Numbered from the stretch's first letter, positions 1-8,661 are shown. The stretch is DNA of 64,000 nucleotides from Brevibacillus brevis (GCF_031583145.1 NZ_CP134050.1:2431501-2495500); one strand, 5' to 3'. Made by a program: numbers and translations. The notes: generated by a model from the sequence alone, not told the origin.

Positions 1-1
1 C

Positions 2-757
2 CGCGCCCATGAACTGGGCTACAATCTGGTGATTTGCAATACCGACAACGACCTGAACAAGGAAGAGAGATACACCAATCTGCTTCGGCAGAAAAGCGCG
101 GATGGCATTATTCTCGCGACCGGGGTCAGAAGCAGCGCCAGCCTGAAAAAGCTCCTTCAGCAGAAACAGGCCATCGCCGTGATCGCCCGCGACATGCCCG
201 CCCTGGCAGTGGACACCGTGCTCGTCGACGACTTTTTGGGAGGATATTTGGCGGCGAGCCACCTTCTCGAGCTCGGCCATCGGCATATTGCCGTGATCTC
301 GGAAGATTTGGAAGTCATGAGCAGCCGGGATCGGGTACGCGGCTATCGCCAGGCATTGGAGGAAGCCGACGTCCCCTTCGAGGAAAAATGGGTCCGGGTC
401 AGTGCCTTTCAACTGCAGGACGGGAAAGAGACGGCCGGACGATTGCTCGACGAACCGGATCGGCCGACGGCGATTTTCGCCTGCAACGATCTGCTGGCCA
501 TCGGCGCCATCCAGGCTGCACGAGAACGGGGATTGGCGGTGCCTCGAGATTTGTCCGTCGTCGGTTTTGACAACACGGTGTTGGCTGGCATCATCGACCC
601 GCCTCTGACCACGATCGCCCAGCCGATTCAGGAAATGGGCAGGCAGGTCGTGAACCTGATCTCCCAGGAGATCAACGGGGAGAAAAACGCCAAACAGCGC
701 GTGGTCTTGGTACCCGAGCTGGTGGTGCGCGAATCTACGGGGCAGTGGGGGGCCTAA
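2..757 (+). CDS. LacI-family transcriptional regulator, 5' end missing
   Basis: Partial gene: the frame is open to the left edge, so the DNA-binding helix-turn-helix and hinge are outside the window and about 251 residues of the effector-binding domain remain. The periplasmic-binding-protein fold is typical of the LacI/GalR family: an internal ILATG stretch, the GYLAASHLLELGHRHIAVIS segment, the FACNDLLAIGAIQAARERGLAVPRDLSVVGFDN segment and the DPPLTTIAQP segment near the C-terminus. It lies 89 nt upstream of a phosphatase gene on the same strand, with an AAGCGCTT-centred palindrome in between, so it probably represses the downstream phosphate-ester uptake genes. The ligand cannot be read from the sequence. 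Family assignment is secure; the regulatory target is inferred. Confidence 0.93.
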   Translation, partial: RAHELGYNLVICNTDNDLNKEERYTNLLRQKSADGIILATGVRSSASLKKLLQQKQAIAVIARDMPALAVDTVLVDDFLGGYLAASHLLELGHRHIAVISEDLEVMSSRDRVRGYRQALEEADVPFEEKWVRVSAFQLQDGKETAGRLLDEPDRPTAIFACNDLLAIGAIQAARERGLAVPRDLSVVGFDNTVLAGIIDPPLTTIAQPIQEMGRQVVNLISQEINGEKNAKQRVVLVPELVVRESTGQWGA

Positions 758-787
758 CTTCACCTCCTTCACGCCCGAAGGCGAACT

Positions 788-803
788 CGTAAGCGCTTTC
801 CTT
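788..803. promoter_or_regulatory. LacI-type operator candidate 1
   Basis: The sequence GTAAGCGCTTTC is a near-perfect palindrome centred on CG (794/795) with one mismatch, the form expected for LacI-family operators. Read on the minus strand it is GAAAGCGCTTAC and shares AAAGCGCTTAC with a second site at 1728-1743. It lies between the truncated LacI gene and the phosphatase gene it may control. CcpA cre sites have a related form, so global catabolite control is the alternative. Confidence 0.6.
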
Positions 804-846
804 AGGTGGGCGCGAGCTTGGCACATGGAGAAAGGAGTGGCATGGA

Positions 847-1701
847 ATGGAACTACCGCTGCTCATCATTGAGGCGGACAATACGGATGATCTCCCGCTG
901 AGGTTTCGGATGGCAAGCACGCCGCATTCCGGGGAGACGGCAGGCATGCCGGACCTGGCCGGCTATCACGAGCTGAACATTTCGGGGAGCGGCCAGTTTT
1001 CGGAAAAAGGGCTCCGGCGTATGCGGCAGCTGATTGGCGAAGGTCCTGCTATAATCGTGGACCTGCGGCAGGAATGTCACGGATTTGTCAACGGAATGGC
1101 AGTCTGCTGGTTCGGTACCCACAACAACGCCAACAAGGGGCTGTCCCGGGAGCAGGTCGAAGAGCAGGAAGCACAGCGCCTGCGCGGCCTGAAGGAAGCG
1201 GCAGAAGTCGCGTTCGACTACCTGGAGGGCAAGTCGGCCGAGGTGCATCTGCCGGGACCGATCAGTTCGCCTGTAACCGTACAATCAGAAAAGGAACTGG
1301 CGAAGCAGGAAGGGTTTCTCTATACCCGCTTTTTTGTCACAGACCACCATCGTCCCGGGGACGACGAGGTCGATCGGTTCATCACGTTCGTAAACAGTCA
1401 AACGAACGAAATCTGGCTGCATTTTCACTGCCGGGGAGGCGTCGGAAGGACGACCACGTTCATGCTGATGTACGACATGATGCGAAACGCTAAGCGCGTC
1501 GGCCTGAGCGACATACTGGAACGCCACCGGCTGAGCGGTGGGCGCGACATGTACCGCATGGACCCGCAGCGGGACGGCTACAAGTACGCACCGGCGGTCG
1601 AAAGACTGGCTTTCCTTCAACAATTTTACCAGTATTGCGCCGACGATCAGGACGGATTTGAAACATCCTGGTCGGAGTGGCTGAAACGCCAGAACTCCTG
1701 A
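847..1701 (+). CDS. PTP-like phytase / inositol-polyphosphatase-type phosphatase (cytoplasmic)
   Basis: 284 aa. The P-loop HCRGGVGRTT (nucleophile Cys195, Arg201) is the CX5R signature of cysteine phosphatases, and TDHHRP (Asp166) about 30 residues before it fits the general acid of PTP-like phytases; the WLHFHC context and the MYDMM that follows are also typical of that family. No signal peptide or membrane segment is visible, unlike secreted rumen-type PTP-like phytases, so it should act in the cytoplasm. The start is supported by AAAGGAG 9 nt upstream; an ATG 5 nt earlier is out of frame. It precedes an ABC importer, a HAD phosphatase and an inositol-monophosphatase homologue, so a substrate such as a phosphorylated polyol is plausible. 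A protein-tyrosine or phosphoinositide phosphatase is the alternative. Confidence 0.85.
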   Translation: MELPLLIIEADNTDDLPLRFRMASTPHSGETAGMPDLAGYHELNISGSGQFSEKGLRRMRQLIGEGPAIIVDLRQECHGFVNGMAVCWFGTHNNANKGLSREQVEEQEAQRLRGLKEAAEVAFDYLEGKSAEVHLPGPISSPVTVQSEKELAKQEGFLYTRFFVTDHHRPGDDEVDRFITFVNSQTNEIWLHFHCRGGVGRTTTFMLMYDMMRNAKRVGLSDILERHRLSGGRDMYRMDPQRDGYKYAPAVERLAFLQQFYQYCADDQDGFETSWSEWLKRQNS

Positions 1702-1718
1702 ACGGCAGGATTTTTTTT
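1696..1718 (+). terminator. Weak intrinsic terminator after the phosphatase gene
   Basis: A 5-bp stem TCCTG/CAGGA overlaps the stop codon and is followed by eight T. The stem is short, so it probably attenuates rather than stops transcription. The importer genes have their own operator just downstream, which fits a second transcription start. Confidence 0.4.
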
Positions 1719-1727
1719 GGCGGTCGA

Positions 1728-1743
1728 GGAAAAGCGCTTACCC
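1728..1743. promoter_or_regulatory. LacI-type operator candidate 2
   Basis: AAAAGCGCTTAC, the same AAAGCGCTTAC core found in site 1 (788-803, opposite orientation), lies about 95 nt upstream of the substrate-binding-protein start. Two matched sites in front of two parts of one gene cluster suggest a shared local regulator. Confidence 0.6.
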
Positions 1744-1761
1744 GTGCAAACGACCGTAACT

Positions 1762-1778
1762 GTCCCGATAGTCGGGAC
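1762..1778. repeat. Perfect inverted repeat upstream of the importer
   Basis: GTCCCGA-TAG-TCGGGAC, a perfect 7-bp inverted repeat, lies between operator 2 and the start of the lipoprotein gene. It has no T tract, so it may be a leader hairpin or another regulator's binding site rather than a terminator. Confidence 0.5.
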
Positions 1779-1834
1779 CAACCGGATTGCAGAACCGGGT
1801 GCTTTCCCAAATACGTAAAACGGGGGGAACAAGG

Positions 1835-3058
1835 ATGAAGACGACCAAACAGAAACAGAAGGGGTTTCTCGCACTTGTGTCTTTGGCGGTGACGATGGCG
1901 ATGCTCACGGCGTGCGGAGGTGCTCCATCCGGCTCGTCATCTCCGGGCAGCAGTTCGCCAGGCTCGGAAACAAAGGCGCCAGGCACGGAATGGGCCGAGG
2001 AGGTCGGCCTGAACAAGACGGAAACCGTCGACGAACTGTATGAAAAGGCGAAGAAAGAAGGAAAGGTCGTCGTCTACTCCCAGTCGAGCCGGATCAAGGA
2101 CGTAAAGGCGACTTTCGAGAAACAGTATCCTGGCGTCGAGGTGGAGGCCTACCACATGGGCACAAACGATGTCGTGGAAAAGGTGATTCGCGAGCAGGGA
2201 GCCGGCGTCTTCCATGCTGATGTCGCCTTCCTCAAGGAATCGGCGGGGACCGTGACCAACGAAATTCTCGCCAAAGGCATGATGCATCCGTACAAACCGA
2301 CGGATCTCACTACCCATATGATCGAGCCTTACAAAACCGAGCGGGCCGGTTTGGTACCCTACGTTTCCCTACGGGCTTTCTATTACAACACGGAAGCGTA
2401 CAAATCGCCGCCGATTGACAGCTGGTGGGATCTGACGAAGCCGGAATGGAAAGGGAAGGTCATCCTGGAAGATCCCACGATATCTGCAGATACCATGGAC
2501 TTGTTCCTCGCCGTCATTGCGAACCCGCAAGACATGGAGCAAGCTTACAAGGAAGAGTTCGGCAAAGACATCGAACTGGACGGAACGGAAAACGCGAGCT
2601 ACGAGTTTTTCAAGCGACTGCTGGCGAATGATCCGATTCTCGTAAAATCCAGTGACGAAGCGGTGGAAGCAGTGGGAGCGCCCGGACAATCCTCTCCCCC
2701 GATCGCCATTTCCGCTTCGAGCAAACAGCGGGATATCAAAGAAAAAGGCTTGAAGGTGGCCGTCACCTATGACATCAAGCCAAAGGTATCGGTCGCAGGC
2801 GAATCCTATCTGTACATCATCAACAAGGCGCCGCACCCGAACGCGGGCAAGCTGCTCATACGCTGGATGGCAGGCGAAGCAGACGGCAAGGCAGAGGGAT
2901 TCAAGCCCTACAACGTACAAGGTTCCTGGAGTACCCGGACCGATAACGGCCGTGACGACCAGCCGCCACTGGACCAATTGAACGTATGGCCAGCCGACCA
3001 CAACTTCTTCTACCAAAACTTCACCAAGTTCCGCGATTTTTGGATGAGCAATCAATGA
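1835..3058 (+). CDS. ABC transporter substrate-binding lipoprotein (AfuA/FbpA-type, extracellular family 1)
   Basis: 407 aa. The N-terminus has a lipoprotein signal: KQKQK, a hydrophobic stretch and lipobox LTAC with Cys27, followed by a Gly/Ser/Pro-rich linker. The mature part begins ELYEKAKKEGKVVVYSQSS, the usual opening of the Fe(III)/2-aminoethylphosphonate/sugar-phosphate class of binding proteins, and contains WWDLTKPEWKGKVILEDP, the conserved segment of that class. An upstream in-frame ATG at 1787 would put 16 extra residues before the signal peptide, so ATG 1835 is preferred. Genes for a TIM-barrel enzyme, permease and ATPase follow. AfuA of this class binds sugar phosphates and FbpA binds iron; phosphatase neighbours favour a phosphorylated organic ligand here (inference). 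Confidence 0.88.
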   Translation: MKTTKQKQKGFLALVSLAVTMAMLTACGGAPSGSSSPGSSSPGSETKAPGTEWAEEVGLNKTETVDELYEKAKKEGKVVVYSQSSRIKDVKATFEKQYPGVEVEAYHMGTNDVVEKVIREQGAGVFHADVAFLKESAGTVTNEILAKGMMHPYKPTDLTTHMIEPYKTERAGLVPYVSLRAFYYNTEAYKSPPIDSWWDLTKPEWKGKVILEDPTISADTMDLFLAVIANPQDMEQAYKEEFGKDIELDGTENASYEFFKRLLANDPILVKSSDEAVEAVGAPGQSSPPIAISASSKQRDIKEKGLKVAVTYDIKPKVSVAGESYLYIINKAPHPNAGKLLIRWMAGEADGKAEGFKPYNVQGSWSTRTDNGRDDQPPLDQLNVWPADHNFFYQNFTKFRDFWMSNQ

Positions 3059-3095
3059 TCGTCCAACGATGGCAACAAGGAAAGGAGTGGGCTGC

Positions 3096-4010
3096 ATGCG
3101 CATCGGCCTCTCGTTGCAAAGTCCTTTTTTCACAGGCAAGCCGGGAGCTTTTGATTCGAAAGAATGGACAGAACATTTGAAAAAGGTCGAACACGATCTC
3201 GACTTTTTCCAAGGCGCGGGCATTTCCTCGATCGAGATTCGCAACCTGCTCCGCGGCGCGGATGAGCGCATGTACCGGGACGTCATTCAACTGATCTGGG
3301 AACGGGGACTGCAGCTGACAGTTCACGGACATGTCGGCGGGGTGTTTTCCGGGACGTCATTCATGGAGATCTATCCGTCCATGCGGTACATCCTCAGGCA
3401 TTTTCACCGCTACCAGAAAGGAATTACGATGACGCTCCATGCCTTCGAGGCAAGCGAAGGCTCCCGCGGGGAATTGCACCGGCGCACCGTGGACTTGCTG
3501 GGGGAGTGGGCGAGCATGGTGCAAGCAGAGGGCTTGCCCGTTCAGTTCGCCCTGGAGATCAACCGCCGCAAGCCGAAAAAGGTCGATCCGGGAGATTCGC
3601 TGGACGGCGTGTTTGGCATGGTGGAAGAGGCCGGGAGCCCTGCGGTCGGCATTTGCTGGGACATGGGACATTCCTATTCCAACCTGCTTGCGGACAGCGG
3701 GAGGCGTGAAACGGATCCGCCGGACATCCCGCTGCTGGACTTGCCCCCCGAGCCGTTCCTGAAGCAAATCATCCATACCCATATTCACGGCCTTGGCACC
3801 GGCGGAACCCATCTGCCTTTGACGGAGAAACGCAGCCTGCCTTTGGAAGCGTACGTCTCTGCACTGCGGCAAACCGGCTATCAAGGGGTCTACAACATGG
3901 AGTTTACGTTCAGCAAGTTCGACTCGGACCGAAGCCTGCATGAACATCTTCATGCATCGATTCAAAGAATGAAAGCGGCGCTTGCGCCGGCGCCCAGGCC
4001 GCCGGCTTAA
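3096..4010 (+). CDS. Sugar phosphate isomerase/epimerase-like TIM-barrel protein
   Basis: 304 aa, xylose-isomerase-like (AP_endonuc_2) fold. Recognisable elements are an N-terminal MRIGLSLQ strand, SSIEIRNLL, the central LTVHGHVGG strand, FALEINRR with its Glu, VGICWDMGHS with Asp and His, and IIHTHIHGLG. These acidic and histidine residues match the metal-binding positions of the family. Start at ATG 3096 is supported by AAAGGAG 8 nt upstream; an ATG 27 nt earlier lacks one. It sits between the binding protein and the permease and overlaps the permease's open frame, so it is co-expressed with the importer and probably acts on the imported compound. Exact reaction unknown; inosose isomerase/dehydratase-type chemistry is possible but not shown. 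Confidence 0.8.
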   Translation: MRIGLSLQSPFFTGKPGAFDSKEWTEHLKKVEHDLDFFQGAGISSIEIRNLLRGADERMYRDVIQLIWERGLQLTVHGHVGGVFSGTSFMEIYPSMRYILRHFHRYQKGITMTLHAFEASEGSRGELHRRTVDLLGEWASMVQAEGLPVQFALEINRRKPKKVDPGDSLDGVFGMVEEAGSPAVGICWDMGHSYSNLLADSGRRETDPPDIPLLDLPPEPFLKQIIHTHIHGLGTGGTHLPLTEKRSLPLEAYVSALRQTGYQGVYNMEFTFSKFDSDRSLHEHLHASIQRMKAALAPAPRPPA

Positions 4011-4041
4011 AGAAGCGGGCGATAAAGGAGTGTTGTTAGAG

Positions 4042-5877
4042 GTGAAGCAGTACGAAGCCAGCAAACCGCATCCACGCGTCGGCCTGATCCGGCTCTCCAA
4101 CCGAGTAAAAGGGATCCTGTCGAGCCCGGTGCATTTGATCAGCATCCTGACCTTCGTCTTTCTGGTCTACACGATCGTGCTCCCCATGTGGGAGATCGTC
4201 TCCCATACGTTTACCTGGCAGCCTGAAGACGTCCGCGTGGCCCGAGGGGTCGAACCCGGGCAGTTGACGTTCTACCATTGGGTTCACGTACTGGCAAGCG
4301 ACATCAGCTCCTCGATTTTTTACAAGCCGATGCTCCACTCTTTGGAGATCGCCGTCTGCGTTTCCGTTTTCTCCCTGCTTCTCGGCGGCACATTGGCCTT
4401 TCTCGTGACGAGGACGGACATTCCCTACAAAAAAACGATTGCCTTCCTGGCCGTCGTCCCTTACATGCTTCCCTCCTGGATCAAGGCGTTCGCCTGGCTG
4501 GTCGTCTTCAAAAACGACCGGGTCGGCGGGAGCAAGGGACTGCTGCAGTACCTGTTCGATGTCAATCCGCCTGACTGGCTGTCCTACGGGTTTTTTCCGA
4601 TCGTCGTAAACCTGACGGCCCACTATTTTGTCTTCTTCTATCTGTTGATGGCCGTCGCGCTCAGCTCGATCAACAGCAGTCTGGAGGAAGCGGCAGACAT
4701 TCTCGGTGCCAACCGGTTTACCGTCATGCGGAAAGTCACGTTTCCGCTGGTGCTCCCCGCCATCTTGTCGGCGCTGATTCTCACTTTTTCCAAAGCGATG
4801 GGGACATTCGGGGTCGCCGCCTTTTTGGGCCTGCCGGTCAAGTACTACACGATTGCCACGATGCTGTACGGCAGCATCAAAAACCGGCTGATCTCCGACG
4901 CTTACGTGCTCAGCCTGATCCTGATTGCCATCTCCTCGATCACGATCTACATCAACCAACGGGCGATTGGCAAGAGGAAAAGCTACGCAACCATCGGCGG
5001 CAAAGACGCGCGCAAATCAGTCATCCCACTCGGAAAATGGAAGCTGCCAGCCATCGGAGGCGTGATCCTGTTCTTGGCGTCGACGGCAATTTTTCCGCTC
5101 CTCCTGCTTTTGTGGCAGTCGTTCATGCTGCGGGAGGGCGATTACAGCTTCTCCAATATGACGCTGCATTTTTGGACGGGAGACTCCAATCCGCGAATCG
5201 CATCCGGGGAAGTCGGCGTTTTGAAAAACGACGGCATCGCTCTGGCTCTGGCCAATTCGCTCAAGGTGGCATTTACGGCCTCCATCCTCGCCGCGGTCAT
5301 CGGCTTGATCCTAGGCTACGTCATCACGAAGGGCAGAAAAACGCTTTCCTCCAAGCTGACGGAGCAGCTGTCGTTTCTGCCGTATCTGATCCCCGGCATC
5401 GCGTTTTCGGCGATCTACCTGTCCATGTTTGCGAAGCCGACCTTTCTCGTTCCCGCCCTGTACGGAACGCTGACCATCGTCATCCTGATCACCCTCGTCA
5501 AAGAGCTGCCGTTCGCCACGCGCTCCGGTACGAGCACGATGTACCAGATCGGGGGCGAGCTGGAGGAAGCGGCCAAGCTCGCCGGCGCATCCTGGATCAG
5601 GCGGTTCCTCAAGATCATGGTTCCGCTCAGCCGAAAAGGGCTGCTCAGCGCGTTCCTGCTGCTGTTTGTCTCCGCGATGAAGGAGCTGGACCTGATCGTG
5701 CTGTTGGTAACGCCGAACACAGGGACGCTGACGACGCTCACTTTCAACTATGCGGAAAGCGGGTACCAGCAGTACGCGGATGCGATCATTATCATCATCA
5801 TTGCCATCATACTGGTCACCCATTTCCTGGCGACGAAATTCGGGAAGGCCGATCTTTCCAAGGGAATAGGAGGATAG
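4042..5877 (+). CDS. ABC transporter permease, fused two-domain (AfuB/FbpB-type)
   Basis: About 611 aa with roughly 12 hydrophobic segments, made of two tandem permease domains. Each half carries an EAA coupling motif: EEAADILGANRFTVMRKVTFP in the first and EEAAKLAGASWIRRFLKIMVP in the second. A single polypeptide of this kind is typical of iron/sugar-phosphate importers. GTG 4042 is chosen because AAAGGAG ends 11 nt before it; frames upstream overlap the preceding gene. The stop is separated from the ATPase start by a single nucleotide, indicating tight translational coupling. Confidence 0.9.
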   Translation: MKQYEASKPHPRVGLIRLSNRVKGILSSPVHLISILTFVFLVYTIVLPMWEIVSHTFTWQPEDVRVARGVEPGQLTFYHWVHVLASDISSSIFYKPMLHSLEIAVCVSVFSLLLGGTLAFLVTRTDIPYKKTIAFLAVVPYMLPSWIKAFAWLVVFKNDRVGGSKGLLQYLFDVNPPDWLSYGFFPIVVNLTAHYFVFFYLLMAVALSSINSSLEEAADILGANRFTVMRKVTFPLVLPAILSALILTFSKAMGTFGVAAFLGLPVKYYTIATMLYGSIKNRLISDAYVLSLILIAISSITIYINQRAIGKRKSYATIGGKDARKSVIPLGKWKLPAIGGVILFLASTAIFPLLLLLWQSFMLREGDYSFSNMTLHFWTGDSNPRIASGEVGVLKNDGIALALANSLKVAFTASILAAVIGLILGYVITKGRKTLSSKLTEQLSFLPYLIPGIAFSAIYLSMFAKPTFLVPALYGTLTIVILITLVKELPFATRSGTSTMYQIGGELEEAAKLAGASWIRRFLKIMVPLSRKGLLSAFLLLFVSAMKELDLIVLLVTPNTGTLTTLTFNYAESGYQQYADAIIIIIIAIILVTHFLATKFGKADLSKGIGG

Positions 5878-5878
5878 C

Positions 5879-7030
5879 ATGAGCAGAATCGTTCTGAAGG
5901 GCGTCAACAAATACTTTGACAACAACCACATTTTGAAGGACCTGGACCTCGTCATCGAGGAAGGCGACTTTATGACATTGCTTGGGCCTTCGGGCTGCGG
6001 CAAGACGACCACACTGCGGGTGATCACCGGCCTGGAAAATCCGGAGGCTGGCCTGATCACGATCAATGAAAAAGAGGTGGTGAACGGGACCACCCACTAC
6101 TACGCCTCTCCATCCAAGCGCGGTTTGAATCTCGTTTTCCAAAGCTATGCCCTGTGGCCGCACATGACGGTGTACGACAACGTAGCGTTCGGATTGGAAA
6201 TGCAGCGGATGCCGAAAGCGGAGATCGCGCGCAAGGTGGAAAACGCTTTGGATAAAATGAAAATTTTGCAGCTGAAGGACCGCTACCCGTCCGAGCTGTC
6301 CGGCGGCCAGCAGCAGCGGGTGGCGATCGCCCGGGCTATCGTCACCGAACCAAAGATACTGCTGCTCGATGAACCGCTCTCCAATCTGGATGCCAAACTG
6401 CGGCTGGAGATGCGGGCGGAGCTGAAACGGCTTCACCGCGAACTGAACACGACGATCATCTACGTCACCCACGATCAGGTAGAAGCGTTGACTATGTCGA
6501 CGAAGATTGCCGTGTTTTTTGAGGGGACATTGGTCCAGGTGGATTCTCCCAAAGAGGTGTATCGGCATCCGTCCGACATTCGCGTCGCAGACTTCATCGG
6601 GAACCCCAAAATCAATTTTGTCGACGCGGCGTGCGAGCCGATCGGAGGAGCACTGCGCACCGTGTCCAGCCTCGGGGTGCGTGACATTCCCAGTCCGAGC
6701 AGCTTTCAGGGGGAAGCGGTGCTGGCTCTCTACCCTGAGGATATCCGAATATCCGCTGAACCTGTCGAGAGCGGGATCGCCTGCAGCGTCTATTCCGTTT
6801 TGCCCGCGGGGTCGGAAACGCTCGTCCAGCTGTCCGTAGGTAGCGAGCTGAACCTGCTGGCGAAGTGCATCGGCGAGCTGGAGCTGCCGGTTGGCAGCAC
6901 GGTGTGGATCACGTTTCCTGCAGATAAAGTCAACGTCTACAGCAAAGAAACGGGAAAGCTCGTGTCAAAATCGGGGGAAGCGGCCCTACGTCCAAACGCG
7001 ATCAGAGAAGGCAGAGCGGCGTCCGGCTAG
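5879..7030 (+). CDS. ABC transporter ATP-binding protein (AfuC/FbpC/PotA-type)
   Basis: 383 aa. Walker A GPSGCGKTT at about residues 36-44, Q-loop in VFQSYALWPHMTV, signature LSGGQQQR, Walker B ILLLDEPLSNLDAKLR and the H-loop in YVTHDQVEALTM are all intact. The C-terminal 130 residues form a TOBE-like regulatory domain (EAVLALYPEDIRI). An AGG AGG ribosome site lies inside the end of the permease gene. It energises the importer whose binding protein and permease precede it. Confidence 0.93.
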   Translation: MSRIVLKGVNKYFDNNHILKDLDLVIEEGDFMTLLGPSGCGKTTTLRVITGLENPEAGLITINEKEVVNGTTHYYASPSKRGLNLVFQSYALWPHMTVYDNVAFGLEMQRMPKAEIARKVENALDKMKILQLKDRYPSELSGGQQQRVAIARAIVTEPKILLLDEPLSNLDAKLRLEMRAELKRLHRELNTTIIYVTHDQVEALTMSTKIAVFFEGTLVQVDSPKEVYRHPSDIRVADFIGNPKINFVDAACEPIGGALRTVSSLGVRDIPSPSSFQGEAVLALYPEDIRISAEPVESGIACSVYSVLPAGSETLVQLSVGSELNLLAKCIGELELPVGSTVWITFPADKVNVYSKETGKLVSKSGEAALRPNAIREGRAASG

Positions 7031-7054
7031 CGAGATGAAAAGGAGAGAAAGCGA

Positions 7055-7819
7055 TTGGCGTACGTGAGCGCATCCGTCTGGCACATTACGTGGAGCGAGC
7101 TGGCTTTGCGCATGATCGTCGCTGCGATCCTGGGAGGGCTGGTCGGGATCGAGCGCGAGTGGAGCAACCACGCCGCCGGCTTCCGGACGCACATCCTCGT
7201 CTGTCTGGGTTCGGCGACGATCATGCTGCTGTCGATTTACGGCTTCTCCGAATTCGTTTACGAAACACAGGTGAGGGTCGATCCGGCCAGGCTGGCCGCG
7301 CAGGTCGTCAGCGGGATCGGGTTTCTCGGAGCGGGGGCCATCATGCGGAACGGCAATGTGATCAAGGGACTGACGACAGCGGCTTCGGTTTGGGTTGTGG
7401 GGGCGATCGGACTGTGCGTCGGGGCAGGATTTCTGGTCGGGGCCTTCGTCTGCACGTTCCTCGTACTGATCAGCCTGTACCTGCTGAACAAATGGGAGAA
7501 GCATCTGCTCAGACACCGCAGGCTCCACGAGGTGGAGATGGTCATCCTGGACGAACCCGGGGCGTTGGGAAAAATCGCCTCCCTGTTCGGGGAGCAGGGC
7601 ATCCAGATTGCCAACCTCCGGATGAACCATGCGGACGGTCCTGCTGACGAGGGGAATGGCACGATGCATCTGAGCTTCCGGCTGCGGATTCAGAAGCAGG
7701 AAAAACTGGTGTGCGCTCTGGAGCGCATCGCGGCTTTGGACGCGTTGATCTCCCTCGAGTCCCAGGATCTGGTCACGTGGAAATACGGAAACGAGAAAAG
7801 CAACGCGTTGACCCTATAA
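7055..7819 (+). CDS. MgtC/SapB-family membrane protein with C-terminal ACT-like domain
   Basis: 254 aa. The N-terminal MgtC domain shows ILGGLVGIEREW and AAGFRTHILVCLGSATIMLLS, then SGIGFLGAGAIMRNGNVIKGLTTAASVWVVGAIG, the diagnostic MgtC segments, in about four to five membrane spans. The C-terminus (about 165-254) has EVEMVILDEPGALGKIASLFGEQGIQIANLRM, an ACT-like regulatory domain. It starts with TTG preceded by AAGGAG and follows the ATPase by only 24 nt, so it belongs to the same operon. MgtC proteins are linked to magnesium limitation and phosphate homeostasis; presence among phosphate-ester genes fits the latter. Confidence 0.88.
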   Translation: MAYVSASVWHITWSELALRMIVAAILGGLVGIEREWSNHAAGFRTHILVCLGSATIMLLSIYGFSEFVYETQVRVDPARLAAQVVSGIGFLGAGAIMRNGNVIKGLTTAASVWVVGAIGLCVGAGFLVGAFVCTFLVLISLYLLNKWEKHLLRHRRLHEVEMVILDEPGALGKIASLFGEQGIQIANLRMNHADGPADEGNGTMHLSFRLRIQKQEKLVCALERIAALDALISLESQDLVTWKYGNEKSNALTL

Positions 7820-7836
7820 CAGGAGGAATCGGGTGA

Positions 7837-8646
7837 ATGGACGTGAAAAAAACAACTTTGCTGGTCACGGACCTGGACGGGACCTTGTTGACCCGAAATC
7901 AGGAGATCAGTCCTGAAAACCAGCAAGCCATCAAACGCTTGAAAGAGCGCGGCGGAATGTTTACGTTTGCGACCGGCAGGACGGAAGAGGCGGTTGCGCC
8001 GTTTGCTCGCCAGCTGTCGCTGGAGCTGCCGATGATTTTGTACAACGGAGCGAGAATCTCCCATCCGCTTACGGGAGCGGTGCTGTACGAAGCGACATTG
8101 ACCTTGCCAGGGGGGCTCTGGAAAGAGCTCCTGCGTGCTGCATCCGATGGTGTGGCGGTGCTGGTCTACAAGGACGGGGACGTGTACGCTCCCGAGCGAA
8201 GCGAGCTGCTGGAGCGGCATGAACAAAAAGACGGAGTCCGCTGCAAGCCGTTTCCGCCTGAGCTGACGGGCCAGCCGATTACGAAAATCTTGTTGATCGC
8301 CGAACTGCCGGAATGTTTGAAAGCGTTGGAGGAGAAGATCGCAATCACGGGCATAGCCTGCGAGACGGTCTATTCCGAATCCAATTACTTGGAGATTTTG
8401 CCTCCGCGGGTGTCGAAAGGGACGGCGCTCGCGGAGCTGGTGCGGATGCTGCAGATCCAGGAGCTGTTCGTCGTCACCGTGGGCGACAATTTGAACGATT
8501 TGACCATGGTGAAGGAAGCTGATCTGGGCGTTGCCGTGGCGAACGCCCATCCGTTGCTCAAGGAAGCCGCCGACACCGTCACAGTGCACCACGAGGAGCA
8601 CGCGATTGCGGCCGTGATCGACAGGATCCTGAAAGAAGCGAACTGA
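7837..8646 (+). CDS. Cof-type HAD hydrolase (phosphatase)
   Basis: 269 aa, HAD subclass IIB. Motif I DLDGTLL, motif II in FATGR, and motif IV GDNLNDLTMVKEADLGVAVANAH are intact; the cap domain lies between. An AGGAGG-like site precedes the ATG. Family members remove phosphate from sugar phosphates, FMN and related metabolites. Its position directly after the importer and MgtC genes and before an inositol-monophosphatase homologue suggests stepwise dephosphorylation of an imported compound (inference). Confidence 0.9.
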   Translation: MDVKKTTLLVTDLDGTLLTRNQEISPENQQAIKRLKERGGMFTFATGRTEEAVAPFARQLSLELPMILYNGARISHPLTGAVLYEATLTLPGGLWKELLRAASDGVAVLVYKDGDVYAPERSELLERHEQKDGVRCKPFPPELTGQPITKILLIAELPECLKALEEKIAITGIACETVYSESNYLEILPPRVSKGTALAELVRMLQIQELFVVTVGDNLNDLTMVKEADLGVAVANAHPLLKEAADTVTVHHEEHAIAAVIDRILKEAN

Positions 8647-8661
8647 AAGGAAGCGATTCGC

